A stretch of DNA of 37,877 bases from CAZPKH01 sp964407165 (GCA_964407165.1 CAYOUJ010000021.1:1-37877); one strand, 5' to 3'; counted from the stretch's first letter, positions 1 through 9,437 are shown. Numbers and translations: made by a program. The notes: generated by a model from the letters alone, not told the origin.

Positions 1-6
1 TTTTAG

Positions 7-14
7 TATCTTTG
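7..14 (+). promoter_or_regulatory. Promoter -7 box for the symporter gene
   Basis: TATCTTTG matches the Bacteroidota TAnnTTTG element. The window begins too close to see the -33 part. It lies 17 bases before the ATG at 32, so the leader would be short. Confidence 0.6.
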
Positions 15-31
15 CGGCGCAAAATCAGAGT

Positions 32-1471
32 ATGACCATAGGACATGTCATAGGGATAGTGGGCGCGGTGGCGCTCATAGAGGTGGTGGGCATCCATGCC
101 TCGAGGAAGGTGAAGAGCGCGGCCGACTTTACCAAGAGCGGCGGCCGCGCCGGGGCGTGGCTGGTGTGCGGCACTATCATGGCAGCGCTTATAGGGGGCC
201 AGTCGACCATAGGCACGGCGCAGTTGGCGTTCAGCTACGGCATTTCGGCGTGGTGGTTCACGGTGGGGTGTGCCCTTGGGAGCCTGGCCATCTCGCTTGT
301 CTACGGGGATGCGCTGCGCCGGTCGGGGTGCTCGACGGTGCTGGAGGTGGTTGGCCGAGGTTTTGGCCGCAAGGTTGAGATTACAGGGTCGGTGCTGTGC
401 AGCATCGGCATTTTTATAAGTGTGGTGGCGCAGGTTCTGTCGACGTCGGCGCTGCTGACCACGCTGTTTCCGATAGGGTTTACTGCGGCGGCGGTCATCG
501 GTGTGGCCATCATGACCATATATGTGGTGTTCGGCGGCCTGTGGAGCGCCGGTTTAGGGGGCGTGATCAAGGTGGCGCTGCTGTGCCTGACGGCCGTGGT
601 CGGCGCCATTGCCGTGCTCACCCTTGCAGGCGGGTTCGGCAACATTCTCAATGACATACACGACACGTTGGGGATTATAAAGAGTACGTCTGACCCTTAC
701 ATGAACGTGCTTGCGCGCGGGGTAATGAAGGATTTGGGAGGCGCCGTGTCGGTGGTGTTAGGTGTGATATGCACGCAGAGCTATGCGTTGGCCATCTGGG
801 CCGCGAAGAGCACTCCGACGGCGCGCCGCGGCGGCATATTGGCGGCTTGTCTTAGCGTGCCCATCGGTGTGGCATGCGTGCTGATAGGGATGTACATGCG
901 CGGGCATTACGTCACGGCCGACGAGGTTTCGGCCTTAGGGTATGTGCCCGCAGGTATGGGTGTGATACAGAACTCGGCGCAGGCTTTCCCGCGCTTTGTG
1001 GTCGACTGTATCCCCGGACTCCCCGGAGGCGTTATGCTCGGCACGATGCTCATAACCACCATTATAGCCGGTGCAGGACTGGCATTGGGAAGCACTACGA
1101 TAGTGGTGCGCGACGTGCTACAGCGGTTCTTCACGTCGCTGTCAGAACCGGTGTGCAACCTGCGCGCACAGCGACTGTCGATAGTGGTGCTCATGGCGCT
1201 CGCGGTGCTCGTCGCGGCGGCGTCGCAAGCGAGCTTCATCAACGACTTGGGCTTCCTGTCGATGGGCTTGCGGGCGACGGTCGTTCTCCTGCCGCTGACG
1301 TTTGCGCTGTGGTTCCCGGGACGCTTCCGTCGGGGGTGGATATTAGCGTCGATACTCGCCGGCATCTGCTCGCTGTTTGTCTTCAAGATAATGTGGCCGC
1401 GCCTCGACCCGACATTCCCGGCCCTTGCCGTCTGCCTTGTCATAGCCCTCTGCGGCTACCGAAGGGCATAA
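32..1471 (+). CDS. Sodium:solute symporter (SSS) family transporter
   Basis: This 479-residue protein is almost entirely hydrophobic, with about 13 probable membrane helices, and has the length and layout of SSS (LeuT-fold) symporters. It should move a small solute with Na+ across the inner membrane. The N-terminal part shows the family pattern: a first helix, a short basic loop with an ADF motif near residue 32, then a Gly-rich second helix containing GGQSTIGTA. The start at 32 fits the promoter box just upstream and puts the first helix at the N-terminus. It is followed by a weak hairpin and 694 bases of non-coding DNA before the sus-like operon, so co-transcription is not evident. Its codons are noticeably G-rich, unlike the C-ending codons of susC and susD. 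The substrate cannot be read from sequence; family membership is fairly sure. Confidence 0.8.
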   Translation: MTIGHVIGIVGAVALIEVVGIHASRKVKSAADFTKSGGRAGAWLVCGTIMAALIGGQSTIGTAQLAFSYGISAWWFTVGCALGSLAISLVYGDALRRSGCSTVLEVVGRGFGRKVEITGSVLCSIGIFISVVAQVLSTSALLTTLFPIGFTAAAVIGVAIMTIYVVFGGLWSAGLGGVIKVALLCLTAVVGAIAVLTLAGGFGNILNDIHDTLGIIKSTSDPYMNVLARGVMKDLGGAVSVVLGVICTQSYALAIWAAKSTPTARRGGILAACLSVPIGVACVLIGMYMRGHYVTADEVSALGYVPAGMGVIQNSAQAFPRFVVDCIPGLPGGVMLGTMLITTIIAGAGLALGSTTIVVRDVLQRFFTSLSEPVCNLRAQRLSIVVLMALAVLVAAASQASFINDLGFLSMGLRATVVLLPLTFALWFPGRFRRGWILASILAGICSLFVFKIMWPRLDPTFPALAVCLVIALCGYRRA

Positions 1472-1478
1472 CACCAAA

Positions 1479-1506
1479 CCGCAGGATGTCTCCCGACGTC
1501 CTGCGG
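1479..1506 (+). terminator. Weak terminator-like hairpin after the symporter
   Basis: An 11-bp stem (CCGCAGGATGT pairing with ACGTCCTGCGG, one G-T wobble) closes a 6-base loop 8 bases after the stop codon. There is no good T-run after it, so termination is probable rather than certain. Confidence 0.5.
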
Positions 1507-1759
1507 CTTGATAATAAACCAATCATTATCACATTTCTTGCAATGGAAAAAGTATTTTTGCTATGTACCTATAAAACGCAGGGGGATTGGAAAGGTTCAC
1601 ACGGGGGTGCATTTTTTTTGAAAAAATTTTCGAGGGGCATGAAACGCGTTTAAGCAGCGGGGTTTGGGAGCCCAAAAGGTGTGTCGCGATATGTTAATAA
1701 TTGTTAAATTTAGCGCGTTGGGTCAAATTTCTCGGGGGATTTGCCTCTTTTTACAAAAA

Positions 1760-2125
1760 TTATGACTTAATTTGTAGTCGATTTGTGCACCCAGCTGCTG
1801 CGCGGAGCTGTTTCCGCGGGGTCGCTATGGTACGCGAGTCGACCATGAATGACCTGCCAACGGGTTGATACCATGCTCGTTGGCGCGGGTGTCCGAGCCT
1901 ACCGGACGCTCGAGAGTGATACATGTAAAACCGGTAGATGAAAAGCTTTACAGCGACTTCTTAGCAGTCAGCGGCGGGATGAAGGCTGCCCCCGCCCGGC
2001 CCCCAAGGTGGCGCGCGCCTCTGCAGGCGTGACGTCGTCTCAAATCGTGTGTGTAAGGGCCAAACCATGAAATCACGGCCACGTTACGGCCGCGCGTTTC
2101 AACTAACCATGAAATTTAGAGATTA
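1760..2125 (+). other. Structured non-coding region upstream of susC
   Basis: The 694 bases between the symporter and susC hold no convincing gene. The part from about 1800 contains successive hairpins: CGCGG/CCGCG (1801-1818), GGTC/GACC enclosing ATGGT/ACCAT (1820-1854), GCCAACG/CGTTGGC (1856-1884) and GTCCG/CGGAC (1891-1907). CTACCGG at 1899-1905 can instead pair with CCGGTAG at 1931-1937, which excludes the last hairpin. This could be a long susC leader with alternative folds or a separate small RNA. No hallmark of tmRNA, RNase P RNA, SRP RNA or a familiar riboswitch was recognised. 1507-1760 is AT-rich with nothing identifiable. Confidence 0.3.
2063..2115 (+). repeat. Pair of 11-bp direct repeats before susC
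   Basis: AACCATGAAAT occurs at 2063-2073 and again at 2105-2115, 42 bp apart (about four helical turns), 50-100 bp before the susC start. Between them is a GGCC-flanked dyad. The arrangement suits an activator binding site, but no TAnnTTTG promoter was found here. Confidence 0.4.
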
Positions 2126-2165
2126 TATAATTTAATGTAAAACCCAGTAAACTAAAAATTCTTGC

Positions 2166-5100
2166 ATGAAGAACATTTGTTTTCAAATGAGTCGGAAAGC
2201 ATGGCTGGTGCTCGTGATGGTGCTTAGCCTCTCTTTCCCTGCTTTAGCGCAGAAGATTACGGTGCACGGCACCGTGGTTGACCCCGAGGGGGAGCCTCTG
2301 ATAGGCGCGTCGGTGCTTGTCAAGGGTACCTCCACCGGTGTGGCAACTGACATCGACGGCGAGTTCCGCCTCGACTGTGCATCCAATGCCACCCTGGTTA
2401 TCTCCTACGTAGGTTACAACACCAAGGAGGTGGCCGTCAACGGTCAGACCGAGCTCAACATCACCCTCGAGGAGAACGGCGTGATGCTGCAGGAGGTAGT
2501 GGCCATCGGCTACGGTGTAGTCAAGAAGTCTGACGCCACCGGCTCTGTGGCCGTCGTCAAGCCCGACGAGATCGAGGCCGGCATCTCCACCTCCACCCAG
2601 GACCTCCTGGTAGGCGCCAGCCCGGGCGTCGTCGTCACCACCGACGGTGGCAACCCGACCGGCAACGCTACCATCCGTATCCGTGGTGGTTCCTCACTTA
2701 CTGCAAACAACAACCCTCTGATCGTCATCGACGGCGTGCCCCAGTCTGACCAGAGCAACGCCGGTGGCACCAACGCCCTGTCGATGGTCAACCCGCAGGA
2801 CATCGAGTCGATGACCATCCTCAAGGACGCCTCCGCCACCGCCATCTACGGTAGCCGCGCATCCAACGGTGTCATCATCATCACCACCAAGAAGGGCCAG
2901 AGCGGCAAGCCGCAGGTAAGCTTCGCTGCCAACTGGCACATCAACACCGCCCGCAAGACCCTCGACCTGATGGACGCTTCGGAGTTCGCACAGGTCGTAC
3001 GCGAGCAGATAGGCACCGACGCCGCCATAGCCATGCTGGGCGACTCGAGCACCGACTGGCAGGACGAAGTGCTCCGCACCTCCTTCTCCCAGGACTATAA
3101 CCTCTCTGTTGGCGGCACCGCCGGCTTCCTGCCCTACCGCGTGATGGCCAGCTACACCAACAACCAGGGTATCCTCAAGACCTCCGGCATGCAGCGCACC
3201 ACCGTGGGCTTCAACCTCTCGCCGAAGTTCTTCAACGGCAAGCTCTCTATCAACGCCAACGCCAACGGCACCTACATCAACAGCCGCCAGGCTGACCAGG
3301 GCGCCATCGGCGGCGCTACCGCCTTCAACCCCACCCTCCCCGTCTACACCGACTATCCCACCATCGGCAACACCGGCAAGACCATGTACAATGGCTACAC
3401 CAACATCATCCTTGCCAACGGTGGCCCCGAGACCCAGGCTTCGCAGAACCCCCTGCAGCTGCTCGAGGATGTCCGCAACATCGGCGAGGTTTACTCTTCG
3501 AACGGCAACATCCAGTTTGACTACGCCCTCCACTTCCTCCCCGAGCTGCACTTCAACCTCAACCTCGGTTACCAGGTGTCGAAGAACCAGACGCTGAGCA
3601 ACACCGCCGACAACTCTGTCATGGCCTGGCGCAACAGCAACCTGACCTCGATGGGCGCAGCCGGCGCAGGCACCCACTACAAGTGGTATGAGCTGCAGCG
3701 CAACACCCTGCTCGACTTCTACATCAACTACCGCAACGAGTTCAAGGAGATCAAGTCGAACGTCGATGTGATGCTCGGCTACTCCTGGCAGCGCTTCGAC
3801 TACCACGGCCGCAACAACACCTACGTCAACACCCTCGGTTATGAGACCAACGCCGGCTACATACCCTACGCTGACGGTACCTATACCCTCAACTACGACA
3901 ACAATTCCGCACAGTACATCGGCCAGCCGGTGCTCAGCTCTCCCACCTACTACTGGGCAGGCCAGCTGCAGCTGCTGTCGTTCTTCGGCCGTTTGAACTA
4001 TACGTTCGACGACACCTACCTGCTCACGTTCACCCTTCGTGACGACGCCACCTCACGCTTCTCCAAGGACACCCGCTGGGGTCTCTTCCCCTCCGTGGCC
4101 CTCGGCTGGAAGATCATCAACATGCCCTTCATGGAGGGCGCACAGCGCGTGATGAACGACCTGAAGCTCCGTCTCGGCTGGGGTATCACCGGCCAGCAGG
4201 ACATCGGCTCCCTCTTCCCCTACCTGGCCACCTACACTGTCAGCTCCACCCAGGGCTACCAGTATCCCAGCCAGAACGGCACGTGGATCAACCCCCTCTA
4301 TCCCAACGCTTACGACGCTGACATCAAGTGGGAGGAGACCACCACGTGGAACGTCGGCGTCGACCTGGCATTCCTCAACAACCGCATCACGGCTGCCATC
4401 GACTGGTATCTCCGTGACACCGACGACCTGCTCGCCCGCACCCCCAACTACGGCGTGAACACCTCCAACTACCTCACCCGCAACATCGGCTCGCTCCGCA
4501 ACACCGGTATCGAGGTAACCATCGGCGCCAAGCCCGTAGTCACCAAGGACTTCACCTGGAACACCAGCCTCAACGTGGCCTGGAACAAGAACAAGATCAC
4601 CGCCCTGACCGGCGACACCGAGACTTCCTCCATCCCCGCTTCCGACCGCGGCATCCCCAGCGGCACCGGCGGTGACCTGCAGTGGAACCTCGTAGGCGAG
4701 CCCGCCTTCACCTATCGCGTATACCAGCAGGTTTACGACAACGACGGCAACCCCATCGAGGGCCAGTACGTCGACCAGAACGGTGACGGCGTCATCGACG
4801 ACAACGACCTCATCCTCTTCCACAGCCCCGATCCCACCTGGACCCTGTCGTGGAACAACACCTTCAACTACAAGAACTGGGACCTCGGCTTCACCCTGCG
4901 CGCCAACTTCGGCAACTGGGTATACAACAACCCCAAGTACGAGCGCTCGCGCCTCGACGCCGTCAGCGGCTACCAGCTCAACAACCTGCTGCGTGACACC
5001 TACCTGTTCAACACCACCTCGTCGCAGCTCAAGCTCAGCGACTACTTCGTGGAGAACGCCGGATTCATCCGCTGCGACAACATCACGCTCGGCTACACCT

Positions 5101-5270
5101 TCCCCGACTTGCTTAACGACAACCTGCGTCTCCGCCTCTTCGGCGCCGTCCAGAACCCCTTCGTCATCACCAAGTACAAGGGCCTTGACCCCGAGGTCTA
5201 CAACGGTATCGACAACAACGTCTACCCGCGTCCTATCACCTTCACCCTCGGCGTAGTTGCAACTTTCTAA
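2166..5270 (+). CDS. susC: SusC/RagA-family TonB-dependent outer-membrane transporter
   Basis: The 1034-residue protein starts with a signal peptide (about 1-29, ending ALAQ). A carboxypeptidase-regulatory-like beta-sandwich follows at about 31-110, with the typical G-x-V-x-D-x-x-G-x-P-L-x-G-A-x-V start. Next are a plug domain (about 115-235, containing the SusC-type IRGGSSL and the DGVP segment) and a C-terminal beta-barrel ending in aromatic Phe. Family members import oligosaccharides or peptides through the outer membrane with energy from TonB, under a SusD lid. It is the first gene of a four-gene operon; susD starts 25 bases after its stop. Codons are strongly C-ending, as in highly expressed genes of this genome. 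The symbol indicates family only; starch as substrate is not shown. Confidence 0.93.
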   Translation: MKNICFQMSRKAWLVLVMVLSLSFPALAQKITVHGTVVDPEGEPLIGASVLVKGTSTGVATDIDGEFRLDCASNATLVISYVGYNTKEVAVNGQTELNITLEENGVMLQEVVAIGYGVVKKSDATGSVAVVKPDEIEAGISTSTQDLLVGASPGVVVTTDGGNPTGNATIRIRGGSSLTANNNPLIVIDGVPQSDQSNAGGTNALSMVNPQDIESMTILKDASATAIYGSRASNGVIIITTKKGQSGKPQVSFAANWHINTARKTLDLMDASEFAQVVREQIGTDAAIAMLGDSSTDWQDEVLRTSFSQDYNLSVGGTAGFLPYRVMASYTNNQGILKTSGMQRTTVGFNLSPKFFNGKLSINANANGTYINSRQADQGAIGGATAFNPTLPVYTDYPTIGNTGKTMYNGYTNIILANGGPETQASQNPLQLLEDVRNIGEVYSSNGNIQFDYALHFLPELHFNLNLGYQVSKNQTLSNTADNSVMAWRNSNLTSMGAAGAGTHYKWYELQRNTLLDFYINYRNEFKEIKSNVDVMLGYSWQRFDYHGRNNTYVNTLGYETNAGYIPYADGTYTLNYDNNSAQYIGQPVLSSPTYYWAGQLQLLSFFGRLNYTFDDTYLLTFTLRDDATSRFSKDTRWGLFPSVALGWKIINMPFMEGAQRVMNDLKLRLGWGITGQQDIGSLFPYLATYTVSSTQGYQYPSQNGTWINPLYPNAYDADIKWEETTTWNVGVDLAFLNNRITAAIDWYLRDTDDLLARTPNYGVNTSNYLTRNIGSLRNTGIEVTIGAKPVVTKDFTWNTSLNVAWNKNKITALTGDTETSSIPASDRGIPSGTGGDLQWNLVGEPAFTYRVYQQVYDNDGNPIEGQYVDQNGDGVIDDNDLILFHSPDPTWTLSWNNTFNYKNWDLGFTLRANFGNWVYNNPKYERSRLDAVSGYQLNNLLRDTYLFNTTSSQLKLSDYFVENAGFIRCDNITLGYTFPDLLNDNLRLRLFGAVQNPFVITKYKGLDPEVYNGIDNNVYPRPITFTLGVVATF

Positions 5271-5295
5271 AATCCAAAAAGTTTAAGAAGTTATC

Positions 5296-6957
5296 ATGAA
5301 AAAATTCAATAAAATCATACTTTCGGCAGGGCTGGTAGCAATGGCCGCCTCGTTCGGTAGCTGTACCGACGACCTCGACCTTCTGCCCACCGACCCCAAC
5401 ACCCTCACTGCCGCAAACTTTGCCGAGGATCCCGAGGGCTACATGGACGCCGTCATGGCTGACGTCTACCTGCAGTTCGCAACGCAGGGCGCCAACGGCT
5501 CCGCTTCCGTCGAAGGCTTCGACGGCGGCATGTCCACCTTCCAGCGCTCCTCGTTCATCCTCGAGGAGGTCCCCTCCGACGAGGCCAACTGGCTCGCAGC
5601 CGACGCCGACTACGGCACATTCCAGTATGGTATCATCCCCGCCAACAACCGCGTGGTCTTCGGTACCTACTCCCGCTACTATATCAATGTTACCCTCTGC
5701 AACGACTTCATCCAGACCGTGCAGGCCGGTTACTTCCACCTCGACACCGACGCCCTCAAGGCAAAGGCTGACGAGTATATCCGCCAGTGCAAGATCCTGC
5801 GCTCGGGCTGCTACTGGTATCTCGTTGACTGCTTCGGCAACGTGCCCTACGCCGACGAGAGCACCAAGACCGGCTCCGTCCCCTCCCAGATCGGCCGCGC
5901 CGAGGTTGCCAACCGCGTGATGAACACCCTCGAGGAGGTCATCGCCGAGTATGAGCAGCTTGGCAACCCGACTCCCGCTTACGGCTACGTCGGCAAGGCT
6001 GCCGCCCAGGCCATCCTCGTCAAGTTCCTCCTCAACGCCGAGGTCTACACCGGCACCGCCCAGTGGAGCAAGTGCATCGAGGTCGCCCAGAAGCTCATCA
6101 ACGAGCAGAAGGGCCAGGGCTTCGAAGGCTCCGGCCTCTGCAACTATTACAACCAGCTCTTCGCTGCCAACAACAGCCTCTATGCCATCGGCGGCGGCGG
6201 CTACTGCCACGAGATCCTCTGGACCATCCCGCAGGACGCCACCAACCTCGTGTCCTGGGCCAACGGCACCTTCATGGTCAACGCCTGGATCGGCGAGACC
6301 TACGGCTGCACCAAGGCCAAGTACAACGCCGGCGACGCCTGGAAGTGTATGACCGCCCGCACCCAGTTCGTAGAGAAGTTTGAGTGGGACGACGCCGCCA
6401 TGAGCGAGTCCAAAGACACCCGCGTGGCCAACTGGATTACCTCCGCCGACGGCTTCAGCGTGCTCAACCCCGCCTTCGACCAGGACCACTACGGCGACAA
6501 CGGCTACCTGCCCATGAAGTTTACAAACTTCAACGTCGACCCCGAGACCGGTCTTGAGACCCCCGAAAACTCCCCGTCGCCCACAACTCAGCTTGGCATC
6601 GACTACCCGGTTATCCGTCTGGCCGAGATCTACCTGAGCTGCGCCGAGGCAATGTTCCACAACGGCCAGGTCACCGAGGCCCTCAACTATGTCAACCTCA
6701 TCCGTCGCCGCGCCGGCCTCGACAACTGGAGCACCCTGTCGCTGCAGGACCTCCGCGACGAGCGCTGCCGCGAGCTCTACACCGAGGCCACACGTCGTAG
6801 CGACCTTATCCGCTACGGCCAGTGGATCAGCGGCTACACCTGGAACTGGAAGAACCAGATAGCCACCGGTGGTGACTTCGCCAGCAACTTCACCCTCTAC
6901 CCGCTGCCCTCCAGCATCTGCGTGGGCGCAGGCTACGACCAAAACACCGGTTACTAA
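5296..6957 (+). CDS. susD: SusD/RagB-family surface glycan-binding lipoprotein
   Basis: The 553-residue product has a lipoprotein signal with lipobox Cys at 23, followed by TDDLD, the acidic stretch that directs Bacteroidota lipoproteins to the cell surface. The N-terminal LLPTDPN segment and the C-terminal region with RLAEIYLSCAEA, then RRRAGLD and RDERCRELYTE, are classic SusD/RagB signatures; these helices form the TPR scaffold that sits on SusC. It is expected to act as the ligand-binding lid of the SusC channel. It lies 25 bases after susC and 21 bases before the SusE-like gene, clearly within one operon. Length is usual for the family. The ligand cannot be inferred. Confidence 0.93.
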   Translation: MKKFNKIILSAGLVAMAASFGSCTDDLDLLPTDPNTLTAANFAEDPEGYMDAVMADVYLQFATQGANGSASVEGFDGGMSTFQRSSFILEEVPSDEANWLAADADYGTFQYGIIPANNRVVFGTYSRYYINVTLCNDFIQTVQAGYFHLDTDALKAKADEYIRQCKILRSGCYWYLVDCFGNVPYADESTKTGSVPSQIGRAEVANRVMNTLEEVIAEYEQLGNPTPAYGYVGKAAAQAILVKFLLNAEVYTGTAQWSKCIEVAQKLINEQKGQGFEGSGLCNYYNQLFAANNSLYAIGGGGYCHEILWTIPQDATNLVSWANGTFMVNAWIGETYGCTKAKYNAGDAWKCMTARTQFVEKFEWDDAAMSESKDTRVANWITSADGFSVLNPAFDQDHYGDNGYLPMKFTNFNVDPETGLETPENSPSPTTQLGIDYPVIRLAEIYLSCAEAMFHNGQVTEALNYVNLIRRRAGLDNWSTLSLQDLRDERCRELYTEATRRSDLIRYGQWISGYTWNWKNQIATGGDFASNFTLYPLPSSICVGAGYDQNTGY

Positions 6958-6978
6958 TAGTGTAAATATTATCTAACG

Positions 6979-7881
6979 ATGAAGAAATTTTCAATATATT
7001 TCGCAACCATAGTGGCCGTTCTGGGCCTCGCAAGCTGCGCCCAGGACAAGGATCCTGTATACCAGGCTCCCACCACCTTCGTCCTCAATGAGCCGGTGTT
7101 CCAGAACGACTACTACCAGCTCCAGGAGGGCAACTCCTTCTACGTATTCTGCTCGCAGCCTGACTACGGCTACTCCGCAATCACCAACTACGCCCTGCAG
7201 GTATCACTTACCCAGGACTTCGCCACCTACGAGGAGATAGCCTCCGCAGGCACCGGCACATCCGCCGCCATGCAGATCAAGGACGACAAGATGGCCCTCG
7301 CCATCTGCCAGCTCTACGGCGTCGAGACCGAGGAAGACATGGCCCAGTTTAACGCCGAGACCGGTGTCAAGGTCTACATCCGCGCCCACGCCTGGCTCAC
7401 CGGCGTCGAGAGCTCCAACATCGTCTCCAACGTCGTCTCCCTCAACAAGGTGATGCCCTACTTCGCAGTCCCGCAGCCCGACTTCATCTACCTCGTCGGC
7501 AAGCCCGAGGGCTGGGTAGGCCCCACCGAGAGCAACGCCGCCCACTATGCTGACTGGAAGCTCCTCGAGAACCAGGACGAGATCGGCAGCAAGGTATACC
7601 ACGGCACCTTCTACATCGGCAACGGCGCCGACGGCGAGGCCATGTTCCGCTTCTATACCGCCCTGACCGGCTGGGACGACGACTCCTACGGCTCTCAGGA
7701 GGAAGACAACCCCATCGACCAGTTCTTCACCGACAACCTCTGGCAGTATAACCTCGTCAAGGGCAAAGGCTCCTTCAACTTCCCCGACTGGCCCGGCGGC
7801 GTCATGGTCATCACCGTCGACATGAGCACCGACAACCCCTTCGTGGTTATCGAGGGCCGTCCCGGCGAAACGCTTGAGTAA
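6979..7881 (+). CDS. SusE-like surface lipoprotein
   Basis: This 300-residue lipoprotein has lipobox Cys at 20 followed by AQDKD, an outer-surface export signal. Residues about 25-130 look like the SusE N-terminal domain (the APTTFVLNEP start, then a beta-rich Ig-like stretch). The last ~130 residues, beginning near DFIYLVGKPEGW, resemble the C-terminal starch-binding-like module of SusE/SusF proteins. Such proteins bind glycan at the cell surface and assist the SusCD pair without catalysis. It is shorter than SusE of Bacteroides thetaiotaomicron and probably has one binding module. A strong hairpin separates it from the next gene, which may lower expression downstream. Assignment rests on domain pattern and position after susD. 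Confidence 0.75.
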   Translation: MKKFSIYFATIVAVLGLASCAQDKDPVYQAPTTFVLNEPVFQNDYYQLQEGNSFYVFCSQPDYGYSAITNYALQVSLTQDFATYEEIASAGTGTSAAMQIKDDKMALAICQLYGVETEEDMAQFNAETGVKVYIRAHAWLTGVESSNIVSNVVSLNKVMPYFAVPQPDFIYLVGKPEGWVGPTESNAAHYADWKLLENQDEIGSKVYHGTFYIGNGADGEAMFRFYTALTGWDDDSYGSQEEDNPIDQFFTDNLWQYNLVKGKGSFNFPDWPGGVMVITVDMSTDNPFVVIEGRPGETLE

Positions 7882-7896
7882 ACAATCCCACCTCCC

Positions 7897-7934
7897 GGTG
7901 TCCCCGCCGTCCCACGGCGGAGGGCGGGGACGCC
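7897..7934 (+). terminator. Intra-operon hairpin between the SusE-like and SusF-like genes
   Basis: A 12-bp stem (7897-7908 with 7923-7934, one G-T wobble) follows the SusE-like stop by 15 bases. No T-run follows, so it may stabilise the upstream mRNA or cause partial termination rather than end the operon. Confidence 0.5.
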
Positions 7935-7979
7935 AAATAAAACACTATCGTTTAACAAGAATTACATCGATACTTGAAA

Positions 7980-9416
7980 ATGAACAAAATAGCTTTATAT
8001 GGTGCAATGGCGCTCGGGCTGGTGGCTTTTGCCTCTTGCGACGGCTATGAGGAGCCCAATCCCGATCCCCAGACCAACCCCGCACAGAGCATCATGGGCA
8101 CCGACGACATCACCGTCGCCGCTCCCTCCGCTACCGCCACGGCCGTGAGCCTCGCCGACTATGAGGCCGGCCAGGTGCCCGTGCTCCAGGTTACCCGCCT
8201 CGAGAACTGGCCCAGCCAGTACACCCTCACCGGTGTCATGGAATACTCCGCCACCGAAGACTTCGCCCAATACCAGTCAATCGACATGACCTACAATGCC
8301 GACGACATGATGTTCTACGTGGCCACCGACGACTGGCAGACCGCCTTCATCGAGATGAACACCTACAACCCCGCCACCAAGACCAACTACGTCCGCTTCG
8401 AGCTCTACGCAGAGTATGAGAGCGCCAAGACCCGTCTCGGTGACGTGGCCAACGCCGTCTTCGCACAGCGCGCCATCTCCATCACCCCGATGGTAACCTT
8501 CATCGTCGAAAACAGCTACACCATCGTCGGCACCACCAACGTGGCCATGACCCCCAACAACGCCGACAACGTATACGATCCCCCGGTATTCGCCGGCGCA
8601 TTCGACGTGCCCGAGGGCGGCTTCTACTGGCAGATCAAGAGCGAAAGCGGCAAGGTATACGGCCCCGCCAACCCCGCCAACATGTCCGGCACCCTCGTCG
8701 AGGGCAACGGCCAGGGCTGCATCACCGAGCTGGGCGCTCACATGATCACCATCGACCTGCAGAACATGACCTACACCGTCACCTCTGCTCTGGCCAACAT
8801 CTATGTTTACACCGTCAGCACCAGCTCCGCAGCTAACTGCTACCCGCTGTTCACCACCGACTTCATCACCTACCAGGGCTTCGCCAACATCAACCGCGAC
8901 AGCTACCGCCTCTGCTCCGAGATTGCCACCCAGGCCAACATGCGTTGGGGCATGCTCACCGGCGACGACGGCAACGGCGTCCCCGGCTCACTCGAGCTTA
9001 TCACCGACCCGACCGCAAGCCCGCTCGGCATCCCCGTGGCTACCCGCGGCTGCTACTATGTAAGCGCCAACACAAGCGCACTTACCTATAGCGACAACTA
9101 CTGCGGCATGTTCAGCCTCATCGGCGGCTTCAACGGCACCAGCTGGGGCGAGGACGTCGACTTCACGCCCAACTCCAAGAACATGGTCTGGACCGCCACG
9201 TTCACCGTCACCGACACCGAGCCCTTCGAGTTCAAGATCCGCACCAACAACGACTGGGACGGCGCTGACCTCGGCGCCGGCTCCAACCCGAGCAACCTCG
9301 GCGAGCTCTGGGAGCACGGCTCCAACCTCCAGTGGACCTACGGCGCAGGCACCTTCACCCTCACCCTCGACCTGACCACCTATCCCGCTTCGCTGACCGT
9401 CACCCCCGCAAACTAA
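7980..9416 (+). CDS. SusF/SusE-like multi-domain surface glycan-binding lipoprotein
   Basis: The 478-residue protein begins with a lipoprotein signal (lipobox FASC, Cys 20) followed by DGYEEP, consistent with surface export. An SusE-type N-terminal domain (about 40-165) is followed by two or more beta-sandwich modules. The last ~90 residues (FEFKIRTNNDWDGADLG and the TLTLDLTTYPASLTV ending) resemble the starch-binding module at the end of SusF. I use the ATG at 7980; a TTG two codons earlier is also open but would only add two residues. It is the last gene of the sus-like operon and is followed by a strong terminator. No hydrolase gene accompanies it. Confidence 0.72.
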   Translation: MNKIALYGAMALGLVAFASCDGYEEPNPDPQTNPAQSIMGTDDITVAAPSATATAVSLADYEAGQVPVLQVTRLENWPSQYTLTGVMEYSATEDFAQYQSIDMTYNADDMMFYVATDDWQTAFIEMNTYNPATKTNYVRFELYAEYESAKTRLGDVANAVFAQRAISITPMVTFIVENSYTIVGTTNVAMTPNNADNVYDPPVFAGAFDVPEGGFYWQIKSESGKVYGPANPANMSGTLVEGNGQGCITELGAHMITIDLQNMTYTVTSALANIYVYTVSTSSAANCYPLFTTDFITYQGFANINRDSYRLCSEIATQANMRWGMLTGDDGNGVPGSLELITDPTASPLGIPVATRGCYYVSANTSALTYSDNYCGMFSLIGGFNGTSWGEDVDFTPNSKNMVWTATFTVTDTEPFEFKIRTNNDWDGADLGAGSNPSNLGELWEHGSNLQWTYGAGTFTLTLDLTTYPASLTVTPAN

Positions 9417-9437
9417 TCCTTAGTTTACATACTCCCT

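Noticed and set aside
1800..2100. tmRNA, RNase P RNA, SRP RNA or a known riboswitch
   Set aside because: None of the hallmark sequences (tag reading frame, GAGGAAAGTCC-type core, SRP tetraloop hairpin, conserved riboswitch cores) were found on either strand.
2694..3806. Long minus-strand reading frame inside susC (and similar ones at 4053-4823 and 5242-6942)
   Set aside because: These lie opposite clear susC/susD coding sequence and read as low-complexity Val/Gly/Ala/Leu-rich proteins with no domains. They arise because C-ending codons leave the opposite strand free of stops.
2166..9416. Starch utilisation specifically
   Set aside because: SusC/D/E/F names reflect family only; no amylase, neopullulanase or SusR-like regulator is present to support starch as substrate.
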